64,000 nt of DNA, taken from a bacterium OM1 bin76 (lineage in GTDB: Bacteria; Actinomycetota; Acidimicrobiia; Spongiisociales; ZC4RG35). The stretch covers positions 91,925 to 155,924 of the forward strand of contig MPNA01000005.1 of the NCBI GenBank assembly GCA_002238785.1, read 5' to 3'. Made by a program: the position numbers and the translations under genes. The notes below the pieces were generated by a model. That model was not told the DNA's origin. It did no database searches and saw only the letters and a program-made list of their open reading frames with translations. Below, in pieces: positions 1 to 7,929 of the stretch (its first letter is position 1; each line of letters opens with the position of its first letter).

Positions 1-1
1 G

Positions 2-1204
2 GCGACAACGTCGCCGACCGTCTCCTCCGCCTCGACCACCTCTGCCACCACCCAACAAGCGCCTTCCCAACAGCCCGAGGAATCCTCGCCCACCACAGCA
101 CCCGACACCGCGGCTACAGCACCCTCTACGACTTCCTCCACCACCCTTACCGATGACCGGGAATCGTCTTCGTCCACGACTCTCCCTCCGCCCGGGCCTC
201 CTGACAGTCTTCGGTTCGTGGAGGTGGCCAGGGGAGCACGGAACCCGATCTTCCTCACCGCCTCTCCGGGCGCAGAACACTCCTACCTGGCCGAACAGGG
301 AGGTCGGATCCTGTATATAGCCAATGATGAGATCGCCGATCAGCCGGTGCTGGACATAACCGACCAGGTCACGTTCCGCGGCGAGCAGGGACTGCTGGGA
401 ATAGCACTCCACCCGACCCAGCCAGACCGTCTGTTCGTGCACTACAGCAACCGAAGCGGGCACACCGCGCTCTCCGAATACTCACTCTCCGATGACGGCC
501 GAACCGCCGACCCGGACTCGGAGAGGCTCATCTTCTTTGCTCAACAGCCGGCCACCAACCACAACGGCGGCATGATCCAGTTCGGGCCCGACGGCTTTCT
601 GTACCTGGGACTCGGGGACGGCGGCCGGTCGGGTGACTACTACGGCCACGGCCAACGCCCCGACACTCCGCTGGCGGCCCTGGTGCGCATTCACCCCGAT
701 CAGGTCACCTCGCAGGTGTGGTGGTACGGCCTCCGCAACCCCTGGCGGTTCTGGATTGACGATCCCACCGGTCTGGTCTACATCGCCGACGTCGGCCAGG
801 ACGCCTATGAGGAGGTCAGCATCGCCCCCCTGTCCGAGCCCGATCTGAACTTCGGATGGCCCATCACCGAGGGTTTGCACTGCTACGAACCCCGCCAAGG
901 CTGCGATCCGGCGGGTCTAACCCTCCCGGCGCTGGAGATCTCCCACGACGACGGCGGAACCTGTTCGATAACCGGCGGCATGGTCTATCGAGGCCCAAGC
1001 ATGCCCGGCCTGTGGGGCCACTACTTCTACTCCGACTACTGCGGCGGATACCTCCGCAGCTTCCAATGGAACGGCGCCCTGGCAACCGACTTGCGAGAAT
1101 GGACGCCCGACCTGGGCAACGTAGTCTCCTTCGGCACCGACGGATCGGGAGAGTTGTACGTCCTGACCACCGATGCTGTTTACCGCATCGAGCCTGGCTC
1201 CTGA
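2..1204 (+). CDS. PQQ-type sugar dehydrogenase (glucose/sorbosone dehydrogenase family), 5' end outside window
   Basis: The reading frame is open from base 2, so the true start lies upstream of the window. The first 70 codons are a Ser/Thr/Pro-rich linker typical of an exported or lipid-anchored protein. The beta-propeller domain follows, with family landmarks: an EQGLLGIALHP stretch, an NHNGG...GPDGFLYLGLGDGG stretch, GLRNPWRFWID and DVGQDAYEEV. Family members are periplasmic or surface PQQ-dependent dehydrogenases that oxidise sugar aldehydes or alcohols. Six cysteines in the C-terminal third (for example HCYEP, QGCDP, GTCSI, DYCGG) suggest disulfides, which fits export. The substrate cannot be told from sequence. 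A damaged copy of its 3' portion lies 0.9 kb downstream. Confidence 0.85.
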   Translation, partial: ATTSPTVSSASTTSATTQQAPSQQPEESSPTTAPDTAATAPSTTSSTTLTDDRESSSSTTLPPPGPPDSLRFVEVARGARNPIFLTASPGAEHSYLAEQGGRILYIANDEIADQPVLDITDQVTFRGEQGLLGIALHPTQPDRLFVHYSNRSGHTALSEYSLSDDGRTADPDSERLIFFAQQPATNHNGGMIQFGPDGFLYLGLGDGGRSGDYYGHGQRPDTPLAALVRIHPDQVTSQVWWYGLRNPWRFWIDDPTGLVYIADVGQDAYEEVSIAPLSEPDLNFGWPITEGLHCYEPRQGCDPAGLTLPALEISHDDGGTCSITGGMVYRGPSMPGLWGHYFYSDYCGGYLRSFQWNGALATDLREWTPDLGNVVSFGTDGSGELYVLTTDAVYRIEPGS

Positions 1205-1323
1205 GCCGCTCGTTTTCATTATCACAGCCCCGTGCCACCGGTTACCATGCCAGAAGATGAGTGTTGTGTCGGAGTTCCTTGGCACGACCTTCCGAGTCAC
1301 TTACGAGAAATGTGGAGCCGCAC

Positions 1324-1722
1324 ATGTCGGTGCTCTACTGGGACTGGAGTGGACCGGAACTGTCAGCCAAGTACGGATTGGAGAGCCGCCGCGTCATTGA
1401 TGGCTGGCTGCCCGAGTTGGGTACGGACGAGACATGTGGGTGGAGGAGGATCTGGCTGAGTTGGAGAAAGCCTGGGGAGACAGCCGCGCCAGCAAAACCC
1501 TCACCCCGATCTCCCCACCCGATTTAGTCGAGGGTCGGGGATGTACGAGGATTCTGGACAGCCCGTCTACGAGTGGAACGGTCGGCGTTACGTGTACGAC
1601 TCCACTCGCCGAGAGGAACTCAGGGACATACCAACAATCATCAAGGCAAACCGCTGGAGGGATTCTCGGTTTTGGGTCGAGTACGGCGAACAAGGTGAGG
1701 CGGACTTGACGGCCTTCGGTGA
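1324..1722 (+). pseudogene. Remnant of a small hypothetical gene broken by two frameshifts
   Basis: Three adjacent open segments in three different frames read as one protein: MSVLYWDWSG... from 1324, MWVEEDLAEL... from 1434 and MYEDSGQPVYEWNGRRYVYD... from 1541. Each has coding-like composition (many W, Y, E, D, R) and each begins where the previous one loses its frame. I do not recognise the family. The simplest reading is a decayed gene of about 130 codons, sitting between the sugar dehydrogenase gene and the decayed fragment of that gene. Sequencing error is an alternative explanation for the frameshifts. Confidence 0.35.
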
Positions 1723-1740
1723 TGGCATCCGAGGTTCAAA

Positions 1741-1917
1741 CCTGTTTCACTGCTACGAGCCCTGCCCAAGTTGCGCCACAAATGGCCTGACCCTGTCGGT
1801 GCTGGAAATCGCCCACAAATGACGGCGGAACCTGCTCGATAACCGGCAGCAGCGTCTACGGGGGCCAAGCAAATGCCCGGCCTGTGGGGACACTACTTCT
1901 ACACCAACTACTGCAGG
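1741..1917 (+). pseudogene. Decayed duplicate of the 3' part of the sugar dehydrogenase gene
   Basis: This stretch aligns closely with bases 872-1048 of the upstream sugar dehydrogenase gene. Shared landmarks are CACTGCTACGA, GACGGCGGAACCTG, CGATAACCGGC and GCCCGGCCTGTGGGG. The copy carries a stop (TGA at 1820-1822) and small frameshifting indels, so it cannot encode a working domain. The remainder of a second dehydrogenase gene is missing. Confidence 0.75.
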
Positions 1918-2038
1918 GAGAGTAGGCAATTGCCAGTAACTTCCCTGATCCGGCTTCTTTTGCTTTGAGAAGAATGTATATGAATAGGAGAAAAAGAGGT
2001 TTGGAGGCTAACGAAAGTTACAGTAATATATATAAACC

Positions 2039-3064
2039 ATGCTTCAGATCAGTCAGCGGCCCCTCACCGGCTCAGATGCCGATCGCCACCTCTTTGTAGA
2101 CCGTTCGGCTGAACTCACTCGCTTGGAGCGTGCTGCAGAGCTTGGGTTCAATGTTCTCATACTGGGAGAACGGGGCATCGGGATGACCTCTCTCATGTTC
2201 CAACACCAGCGACGCCTGCAGGACAGGGGCCGAGCATGCCACTATGCAAGAGCTTCGAAGTCGGAGAAGTTCGTTGACCTTGCTAACTTGATACGGATGT
2301 CGGTGGAGGGACGCGGACCATCCTTTCTGGGACCAGAGAACTCATTCCATGTTCTCTGGTCCGGTGGCGACTCTGACCCTCTCCGAGGCCTCCGGCGCCT
2401 AGCCACGGCAGCTAACGAGTCCAACGGTCCGCCGTCAACCATCATTCTCGACGAGATGCACAAGCCCGAGTTGGCCCATGAACTGTTCGGACGCTATCGC
2501 GACGAGGTTTGGGAATTGCCTTTCAGGTGGCTGGTCTGCGGGCTGGCAACGAGATCATCTAATTATCTGGAAGCTCCGGCCGACGCCTTTTTTGATTCCG
2601 TGCTTCGTCTGGGGCCTCTGGACACCTCAGCCTGCGCCGAGCTTCTGAAAACCCGACTCGACCAAGCAAGCCAGAATGACAGGGAAGCTGCAATGCGAAT
2701 CACTCTTGAACGCGAGAGCATTATCGACCAATGCCAAGGTAACCCTCGCCGGCTTCTCGAGGGAGCCAGGCGCACTGTCCTGCGAACCTCTGAGGAGTTC
2801 GCTGCCGCTAACAAGCTCGTGGCCTCCGCAGCCAAACTCGGAGCGACGGAGAAGCTGGCCATTGAGTATCTCTTGGCAAACGGGCCGACGAGTGCCTCAG
2901 ACTCTCAACTGCTCAAGGAGTGGTTACTTACAAGGGCACGAGCCACCCAGGTTTTTCGCCGCCTGGAGGAGGCCGGACTTGTTCACGCTTTCCCTGAAAA
3001 GGCAGGTGTGGGTCGCCCGCGGAAGCTCTATGCCACCAGTCTCAACACCGGAGAACTCGAGTGA
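2039..3064 (+). CDS. AAA/STAND-like ATPase with winged-helix C-terminus; Walker A lysine replaced
   Basis: The 341-residue protein has a P-loop NTPase core followed by a helical region and a winged-helix-like end (residues about 260-335, ending in a KAGVGRPRKLY stretch typical of wHTH wings). The Walker A position reads GERGIGMTS at residues 43-51, so the essential lysine is methionine. Walker B is intact (TIILDEM, D138 and E139). The family includes archaeal/bacterial ATPases associated with mobile DNA and signalling. If the lysine change is real, hydrolysis is probably lost and the protein would be a nucleotide-responsive DNA-binding scaffold. The 80 bases upstream are AT-rich, unlike the surroundings, which suggests recent acquisition. 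No clear Shine-Dalgarno sequence lies at normal spacing. Confidence 0.7.
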   Translation: MLQISQRPLTGSDADRHLFVDRSAELTRLERAAELGFNVLILGERGIGMTSLMFQHQRRLQDRGRACHYARASKSEKFVDLANLIRMSVEGRGPSFLGPENSFHVLWSGGDSDPLRGLRRLATAANESNGPPSTIILDEMHKPELAHELFGRYRDEVWELPFRWLVCGLATRSSNYLEAPADAFFDSVLRLGPLDTSACAELLKTRLDQASQNDREAAMRITLERESIIDQCQGNPRRLLEGARRTVLRTSEEFAAANKLVASAAKLGATEKLAIEYLLANGPTSASDSQLLKEWLLTRARATQVFRRLEEAGLVHAFPEKAGVGRPRKLYATSLNTGELE

Positions 3065-3563
3065 GCATCGAACTGCTTCTCGAGCTTTAGGAGGCCCACG
3101 CATTTGATCATGCTCCCCTGCGACGGGATCTCGGTGTTTATCATGTTCCCTTCCACGAGTTGGTGCCGGGAGAGAATCCCGAAACCATCCTAGCAAAGAC
3201 ATCCATTACTCGCTACAGGGCTCCTCTGTCGCGGCAAGTACTCCCATCACAGAGTGGGATCTCTCCAGGTAAGGCCATTCTCAATGTAACTCCACTATCA
3301 ATAATCCATCAACCGTGCACGTTCAACCAGAGCATATTGAAAGAGGAGCCCTAACCTCAAAACGATGCGAATGACCGGACAAAGGGGCTATTGGCCGGAA
3401 ATCACAAGGTCGGTCGCAGACAGGAAGATCAGCGTGCAAGAAGGAGTCACCATGGCGCAAACCCCGGGAGTAGATTAGAATTCTGCCCGTGGGAAGTGGC
3501 GAACACCTTGTCGGCGGTCATCGGTGTCCTCCGTTTGTGCTTGATGAGCAGGAATGCGAGCTA
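3065..3563. other. Intergenic stretch with no supportable gene
   Basis: Short open frames here lack coding-like composition and ribosome-binding sites. Base composition is lower in GC than the flanking catabolic regions. I see no clear repeat, tRNA or terminator. Confidence 0.5.
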
Positions 3564-3851
3564 ATGAGCCGGACAGGCGATTACGACTACGAGCATTACG
3601 ACGACTACAAAGACCCGAAGGACGCCATCTTCTGGATCCCTCATCAGCACGAGGCAAGGATGGTGCAGTTCAACAGGCTCACGGTGACCATCGACGACAT
3701 CATCAACCGGTGCGGTTACCCGGAGAGCGAACGGGAACGGCTGGCCGTGCTGCATCGTCGCTTGGCGGAGGAGTTCTTGGCAGAGTATCAGGGCCCTCGC
3801 GGTGGGTCTGTTCCCCTACTGGAGGAAACCGAGCCCTCTACAGTGGGTTGA
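3564..3851 (+). CDS. Small acidic/aromatic hypothetical protein (possible antitoxin partner)
   Basis: I chose the ATG at 3564, giving 95 residues, over an upstream ATG because coding-like sequence starts here and AGGA lies about 13 bases before it. The N-terminus is rich in Asp and Tyr (MSRTGDYDYEHYDDYKDPKD), then comes an amphipathic helical region (IDDIINRCGYPESERERLAVLHRRLAEEF). I do not recognise the family. It is followed after 9 bases by another small gene, so the two are probably co-transcribed. Small size, charge and pairing suggest a toxin-antitoxin-like module, but this is inference only. Confidence 0.5.
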   Translation: MSRTGDYDYEHYDDYKDPKDAIFWIPHQHEARMVQFNRLTVTIDDIINRCGYPESERERLAVLHRRLAEEFLAEYQGPRGGSVPLLEETEPSTVG

Positions 3852-3860
3852 TCACCATCT

Positions 3861-4142
3861 GTGCCCTACTGGCCACCTCATCACGCCCAGATTGTCATCT
3901 ATGACTCGGCGTTGAAACGTGCCTCATTGGAGGACATCCAGTATCTGCTGTCTCTCCATCCTCTACAACTTGATGTCTTGGAGTTCGCCAAGACTCATCT
4001 GGGGTGGGACCGCTTCTATCGGAGCAGAAGCACCAGAGTCGTAGGACTGACGACAGGTAATCACCTGCTGGAAGTCGTCCTGCGCCCGGATGGCCGGTCC
4101 GAGGGCGAGCGGTGCATAGTGTTCCATGCCCGCTATTTGTGA
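3861..4142 (+). CDS. Small hypothetical protein, possible RelE/BrnT-type fold toxin
   Basis: The 93-residue frame starts with GTG, the first possible start after the upstream stop. The C-terminal half (STRVVGLTTGNHLLEVVLRPD, then a VFHAR ending) follows the beta-hairpin layout seen in small toxins of the BrnT / DUF4258 kind, where a strand carrying T-x-G-R-x-L is followed by a hydrophobic strand and an ITARxA ending. Similarity is at pattern level only. The partner gene ends 9 bases upstream. A non-toxin function is equally possible. Confidence 0.45.
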   Translation: MPYWPPHHAQIVIYDSALKRASLEDIQYLLSLHPLQLDVLEFAKTHLGWDRFYRSRSTRVVGLTTGNHLLEVVLRPDGRSEGERCIVFHARYL

Positions 4143-4194
4143 TCTGAGAGTATTCCCCGTCTCTAACGTCTGCGCCTCCACCACGGACCCTCCG

Positions 4195-4341
4195 GTCGCA
4201 GGGGCTGGTTGAGGAAACTCTCCAGACTTTTTCGGTGCAGGACGGTTCAGTCGCCGCTGCTGGCGGCTTCGTCTATGAGGGTGGAGGGGAGGTCGTCCCA
4301 GGCGAAGGCGCGCCTGCCGAAGGCATCCCGCTGTTCCCAGA
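4195..4341 (-). pseudogene. Broken second copy of the 3' end of the nuclease-ATPase gene
   Basis: These bases match the plus-strand sequence of about 7962-8108, the C-terminal coding end of the large nuclease-ATPase gene, in the same orientation and with scattered mismatches. The copy encodes WEQRDAFGRRAFAWDDLPST almost unchanged, but then has a premature TGA after ...SSGD. The match stops exactly at 4341, where the terminal repeat of the older insertion sequence begins, so the element inserted into this second gene copy. Confidence 0.8.
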
Positions 4342-4773
4342 CCCGAGTTTGGCGGGTGGTTTGGTGTTTTACCTGGTCAGGGGCATACGCGAGGAAGGTG
4401 TTTCCACTACATTCCGGTGTTTGAACCCCTTCAGGGTTGGGTGATGGTGGCTTTGTCCCAGGTGCGGGTGTCGACTCCGATAGCGGCAAGTGCCCGTGTT
4501 TGTAGGGGGGGTGCGTCGGGTGGTGAGCGTGATCTGGTGGTTGTTGGTGGTCAGTTCCACGCGGCGGACGCGGTTAAGTTGTTGGAGGGCCCCTGCGGCG
4601 GTGAGGTGTTGGTGTTCGAGGTCGGGATCGCGAATGTCTGCTGCGGTGAAAGCCTGGGTGATGAGCGTCTCCATCAAAGCGGCGTACACACAGACCGCGA
4701 CGTGACCGCGGACTCGTTTCTCGGTCCAGTGTCTCAACGGTCGTAGTCGTAGGAAGTCTTTGAGCACCCGGAA

Positions 4774-4825
4774 CTTACCTACTCGGCCAGCAGTTCGGCC
4801 GTGGTCAGGATGCTCGACGACTTTA
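4774..4825 (+). repeat. 52-bp insert identical (inverted) to 9741-9792
   Basis: The sequence from CTTACCTACTCGG to CGACGACTTTA is an exact reverse-complement match to 9741-9792, inside the nuclease domain of the nuclease-ATPase gene. The younger transposase copy lacks it, so it was inserted into the older copy. A net 51 bases are added, which keeps the reading frame. Confidence 0.85.
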
Positions 4826-5318
4826 GTGTTTTCGACAGTTTGCAACTGCCGATAGGCGCCCACGATTTCGGCGGTGTCGGCTTGTGCTGGTGTGAGGCTG
4901 GTGGTCAGCACATAACGACCCGCCAAAAGCTTCTCATAGGCCTGGGCTTCTTCGTTGTAGTGGTAGAGAAAACGACCTGGTCCGATCTCGAGGTCGAACA
5001 GTCGCCCGACCCGCCCGGTGCCGAGGATTCGTTGGGAGGCTATCCCGATCTTGGCCGGGTCTTTGAGCCTTCCCGAGCGGACGCGGTGTTCCAACGCCAA
5101 CAACTGCGTTTCGGCAGCGGCGATCATCTCGGTAGTGCGTTGTGTGTCCCGACGGACACGAGCGTCGGACTCGACCACCACTGTGCGGGTCCCGTCTTCG
5201 AGGGTGATATCAGCGGCTCTGCAGCCGTGTTCGGGTATTTCAACCCACACAGTGTCTTGGTCAATAGCCGCCAGGGCTTGGGCAGTGACAGAGTCTCGGC
5301 GGAGTCTGGTGGCCGCTC

Positions 5319-5323
5319 TCAGG
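5319..5323. repeat. Target-site duplication, left (TCAGG)
   Basis: TCAGG immediately precedes the left terminal inverted repeat and recurs at 7272-7276 right after the other end. Five bases is a plausible duplication length for this family. Confidence 0.8.
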
Positions 5324-5420
5324 CCCGAGTTTGGCGGGTGGTTTGGTGTTTTACCTGGTCAGGGGGCATACGCGAAGAAGGTGTTTCCACTACATTCGGT
5401 GTTTGAGGCCGATGGTGGGG

Positions 5421-7124
5421 TTAGGTGATGGTGGCTTTGTCCCAGGTGCGGGTGTCGACTCCGACAGCGGCGAGTATCCGGGTTTGTAGGGGGGTGCGTC
5501 GGGTGGTGAGCGTTATCTGGTGGTTGTTGGTGGTCAACTCCACACGGCGGACACGGTGGAGTTGTTGGAGGGCCCGGGCGGCGGTGAGGTGTTGGTGTTC
5601 GAGGTCGGGATCTCGAATGTCTGCTGCGGTGAGAGCCTGGGTGATGAGCGTCTCCATCAAAGCGGCGTACACACAGACTGCTACGTGACCGCGGACTCGT
5701 TTCTCGGTCCAGTGTCTCACCGGCCGTAGTCGTAGGAAGTCTTTGAGCACCCGGAACTTGTTTTCGACGGTTTGCAACTGCCGATAGCAGGCCACGACTT
5801 CGGCGGTGTCGGCTTGTGCGGGGGTGAGGCTGGTGGTCAGCACATAACGACCCGCCAACACCTTCTCATATTCCTGGGCTTCTTCGTTGTAGTGATAGAG
5901 AAAACGGCCTGGTCCGATCTCGAGGTCGAACAATCGCCCCACCCGCCCGACACCGAGGATGCGTTGCGCGGCTCTCCCGATCTTGGCCGGGTCTTTCAAC
6001 CTCCCCGAACGGACGCGATGTTCCAACGCCAACAGCTTGGTTTCGGCAGCGGCGATTAGCTCGGTGGTGCGTTGGGTGTCCCGACGGGCACGAGCGTCGG
6101 ACTCGACCACCACCGTGCGGGTCCCGTCGGAGAGGGTGACATCCGCGGCTCTGCAACCGTGTTCGGGGATTTCAACCCATACGGTGTTTTGGTCGATAGC
6201 CGAAAGGGTTTGGGCGGTGATCCGATCGCGGTGGAGTCTGGTTGCCATCAGGTGATCAAACCCTGCTTGGGTGACCGTTTCCAGGTTGGATGCTGATATG
6301 AGACCCCGGTCGGAAACCACACAGATCCTGCCCACCGCGAACCGCTTGGCCAGGTCGTCCAACACACCCGGTAGGGTGGAGGCGTCGTTGGTGTTCCCCG
6401 CGAACATGTGATGGGCTATGGGGATCCCGTCTGTGGTGCACAACAGACCGATCACGATCTGGGGCCTGTCCGAGCGATGATCCCGCGAGTACCCGAACAC
6501 CCTGGAGGGGAACGCTTCGGACTTTTGGGTGGAACCTTCGAAATAGGTGGATGTCAGGTCGTAGCACACCAGCCGCAGGTTTAGGTTGGTCAGGTTGCAT
6601 AACTGCCTGTACAGGTGCTCCTCGGTCTCTTCTTTGACGTCGGCCACGGCGTCCAGGGCCCGGTAGTACTGGTCCAACGACGGCGCTGACCACCCTTGGG
6701 GCATGACCACGTCATATTCTGTCCATTCGGGCAACCGACGTTTCGAACAGGGCGCTACCAGCCGGTTGGCCACCATCGCGAACACCGCATGTTCCAAAAC
6801 GTCGGCGCCGCGCCTCTTGCCCACATCGGCGAAGAACCCCCCAAGACCCAGTTGCTTCCACACCGCGGCTGCGGCTGCTACCGCTCCCACCGCGGGTGCT
6901 CCCTCGGCGACTATCCCGTCAACGTCGACGCGTTGTTTGTGCAGGTGCCGTTCCAACGCCGAAATGATCCGTCCCAACTGCCCGGTCTCGCGCAGAGCAG
7001 TGACTTCTCCCAAGCGCAGCAGGGTCCGATGGCCGATCTTCGACCCCTTGCGAACCGTTTCCACCAACGACAAATACTCGTAAACCTTGTCGCCCCTCCT
7101 GCGGCGGGTCGTCTTAACGAACAT
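5421..7124 (-). CDS. IS1634 family transposase
   Basis: The DDE transposase cuts and pastes its own element. I start it at the ATG at 7124 (MFVKTTRRRRGDKVYEYLS, a typical IS1634 N-terminus); an open extension to 7154 lacks family similarity. The protein is 567 residues, normal for the family. Catalytic landmarks are visible in order: CYDLTSTYF (first Asp), ICVVSDRGLIS (second Asp) and QLQTVENKFRVLKDFLRLRP (Glu), followed by the conserved HVAVCVYAALMETL helix. It fills most of the element and lacks frameshifts. Confidence 0.92.
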   Translation of the reverse strand: MFVKTTRRRRGDKVYEYLSLVETVRKGSKIGHRTLLRLGEVTALRETGQLGRIISALERHLHKQRVDVDGIVAEGAPAVGAVAAAAAVWKQLGLGGFFADVGKRRGADVLEHAVFAMVANRLVAPCSKRRLPEWTEYDVVMPQGWSAPSLDQYYRALDAVADVKEETEEHLYRQLCNLTNLNLRLVCYDLTSTYFEGSTQKSEAFPSRVFGYSRDHRSDRPQIVIGLLCTTDGIPIAHHMFAGNTNDASTLPGVLDDLAKRFAVGRICVVSDRGLISASNLETVTQAGFDHLMATRLHRDRITAQTLSAIDQNTVWVEIPEHGCRAADVTLSDGTRTVVVESDARARRDTQRTTELIAAAETKLLALEHRVRSGRLKDPAKIGRAAQRILGVGRVGRLFDLEIGPGRFLYHYNEEAQEYEKVLAGRYVLTTSLTPAQADTAEVVACYRQLQTVENKFRVLKDFLRLRPVRHWTEKRVRGHVAVCVYAALMETLITQALTAADIRDPDLEHQHLTAARALQQLHRVRRVELTTNNHQITLTTRRTPLQTRILAAVGVDTRTWDKATIT

Positions 7125-7255
7125 GCCCCACAATAATAGCACCCCGCTCCCCAAACCACCAACAATCTGTCGCCCCTACAAAATCGTACCGGAACAGCAC
7201 CTCACAACACAAAACCCCAGGTCAACACACCAATCGCCTCCCACCAAACCCCCTG

Positions 7256-7271
7256 ACCCGCCAAACTCGGG
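7256..7271. repeat. Right terminal inverted repeat of the IS1634-type element
   Basis: ACCCGCCAAACTCGGG is the exact reverse complement of 5324-5339 and is followed by the TCAGG duplication at 7272-7276. Confidence 0.9.
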
Positions 7272-7490
7272 TCAGGAGAGTGAGAAGAAACCTAAACTCG
7301 TCCTGCAGGTTTCAGCGGCAACTGTCCGCCAATCACCCGGAAGACCCGCTCGGATTCACAACGCGGGCCTGAAAAACTGGGCAGAACTCGTCTGGTTCCC
7401 CAACCGAACGCAGCTGGAAAGTGGGGAAGGTCTGATATATGAAACGGACCGAGAGGTGTCGACCAGCCGCCCGGCGGGTTCGCTTTGCCG

Positions 7491-7718
7491 CTATCTCTTC
7501 TCGAGATGCTCCAACACCTGTCGGAAGCCCCGATCAAGCTTCTCCTCCGTCGTCTGCTGGTTCACCTCCACTTTAACGTTGAGCAGGTGAACATCGTGCT
7601 TCAACCCGGCCACGTCGTGCTTCAACTCGGCTATATCGTCCCCGACGCGTCTCTCCAAGCTGTTGAGCGCATCAGCAGTCAATGCAGGCACATCCTTAGC
7701 GTCCATGTCTGCCACCAT
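7491..7718 (-). CDS. Small coiled-coil protein, unknown function
   Basis: The 75-residue frame begins MVADMDAKDVPALTADALNS and continues with a heptad-like region (VGDDIAELKHDVAGLKHDVHLLNVK) ending in LEHLEKR. An alternative start is the ATG at 7706. A GGGGT lies just before the first ATG. The spacing of Leu/Val with Lys/Glu/Asp gives a clear coiled coil. It lies downstream of the nuclease-ATPase gene on the same strand and could be a small partner of it, but no family was recognised. A similar small coiled-coil frame occurs near 61.8 kb. Confidence 0.5.
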   Translation of the reverse strand: MVADMDAKDVPALTADALNSLERRVGDDIAELKHDVAGLKHDVHLLNVKVEVNQQTTEEKLDRGFRQVLEHLEKR

Positions 7719-7884
7719 ACCCCGCACCGGCAACTGGGGGCAATAACAAAACGCCTCCCTATCCGGCCCATGTGCCAGCCGGTACGCGACCCGCGATTCG
7801 AATCCCACAAACGAGGCGATTCCCCTCTGCGAGGATAAGCGAGACCCGTTGGAATCGGCGTTCACAACCACCAACAAACAGTCC

Positions 7885-7927
7885 GCAGGACCACGGGGGA
7901 ATTCTGCAGATATCCCTTGGGTCCTGC
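7885..7927 (-). terminator. Stem-loop just after the nuclease-ATPase stop codon
   Basis: GCAGGACC (7885-7892) pairs perfectly with GGTCCTGC (7920-7927), with inner pairing of GGGA and TCCC. It begins 2 bases past the stop of the minus-strand gene. There is no T-run, so it may be a factor-dependent terminator or an RNA-stabilising hairpin rather than an intrinsic terminator. Confidence 0.35.
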
Positions 7928-7929
7928 GC

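Larger units (their letters stand above)
4342..5323. mobile_element. IS1634-type element, older copy, partial
   Basis: The left end is the 16-bp sequence CCCGAGTTTGGCGGGT at 4342-4357, identical to both ends of the younger copy. The element runs rightward with high similarity to 5324-6250 and is interrupted at 5323 by the younger copy. The rest of the older copy is not found after 7276, so it had already lost its other half. It also carries a 52-bp foreign insert at 4774-4825. Confidence 0.85.
4437..5323 (-). pseudogene. IS1634-type transposase, broken copy (C-terminal half)
   Basis: It encodes the C-terminal half of the DDE transposase seen intact at 5421-7124 (VWVEIPEHGCRAAD..., then FDLEIGPGRFLYHYNEEAQ). 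Three lesions make it non-functional. The 5' half is missing. A 17-codon insert follows directly after the conserved QLQTVEN that carries the last catalytic glutamate. A run of seven G at about 4505-4511, six in the intact copy, shifts the C-terminal frame. The shifted frame runs on to 4369. Confidence 0.8.
5324..7271. mobile_element. Intact IS1634-type insertion sequence
   Basis: The 1948-bp element is bounded by perfect 16-bp inverted repeats (CCCGAGTTTGGCGGGT at 5324-5339 and its reverse complement at 7256-7271) and by TCAGG direct repeats. It holds a single long transposase gene on the minus strand. It is inserted in the coding region of a decayed copy of itself. Intact ends, duplication and reading frame suggest recent, possibly continuing, activity. 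Confidence 0.92.

Noticed and set aside
3160..3354. Short plus-strand frame in the gap after the ATPase gene
   Set aside because: No ribosome-binding site, no motif and non-coding-like composition.
4247..4489. Open frame on the minus strand across the left end of the older IS
   Set aside because: It is a chance fusion of the IS end with the broken copy of the nuclease-ATPase 3' end; there is no start with a ribosome site.
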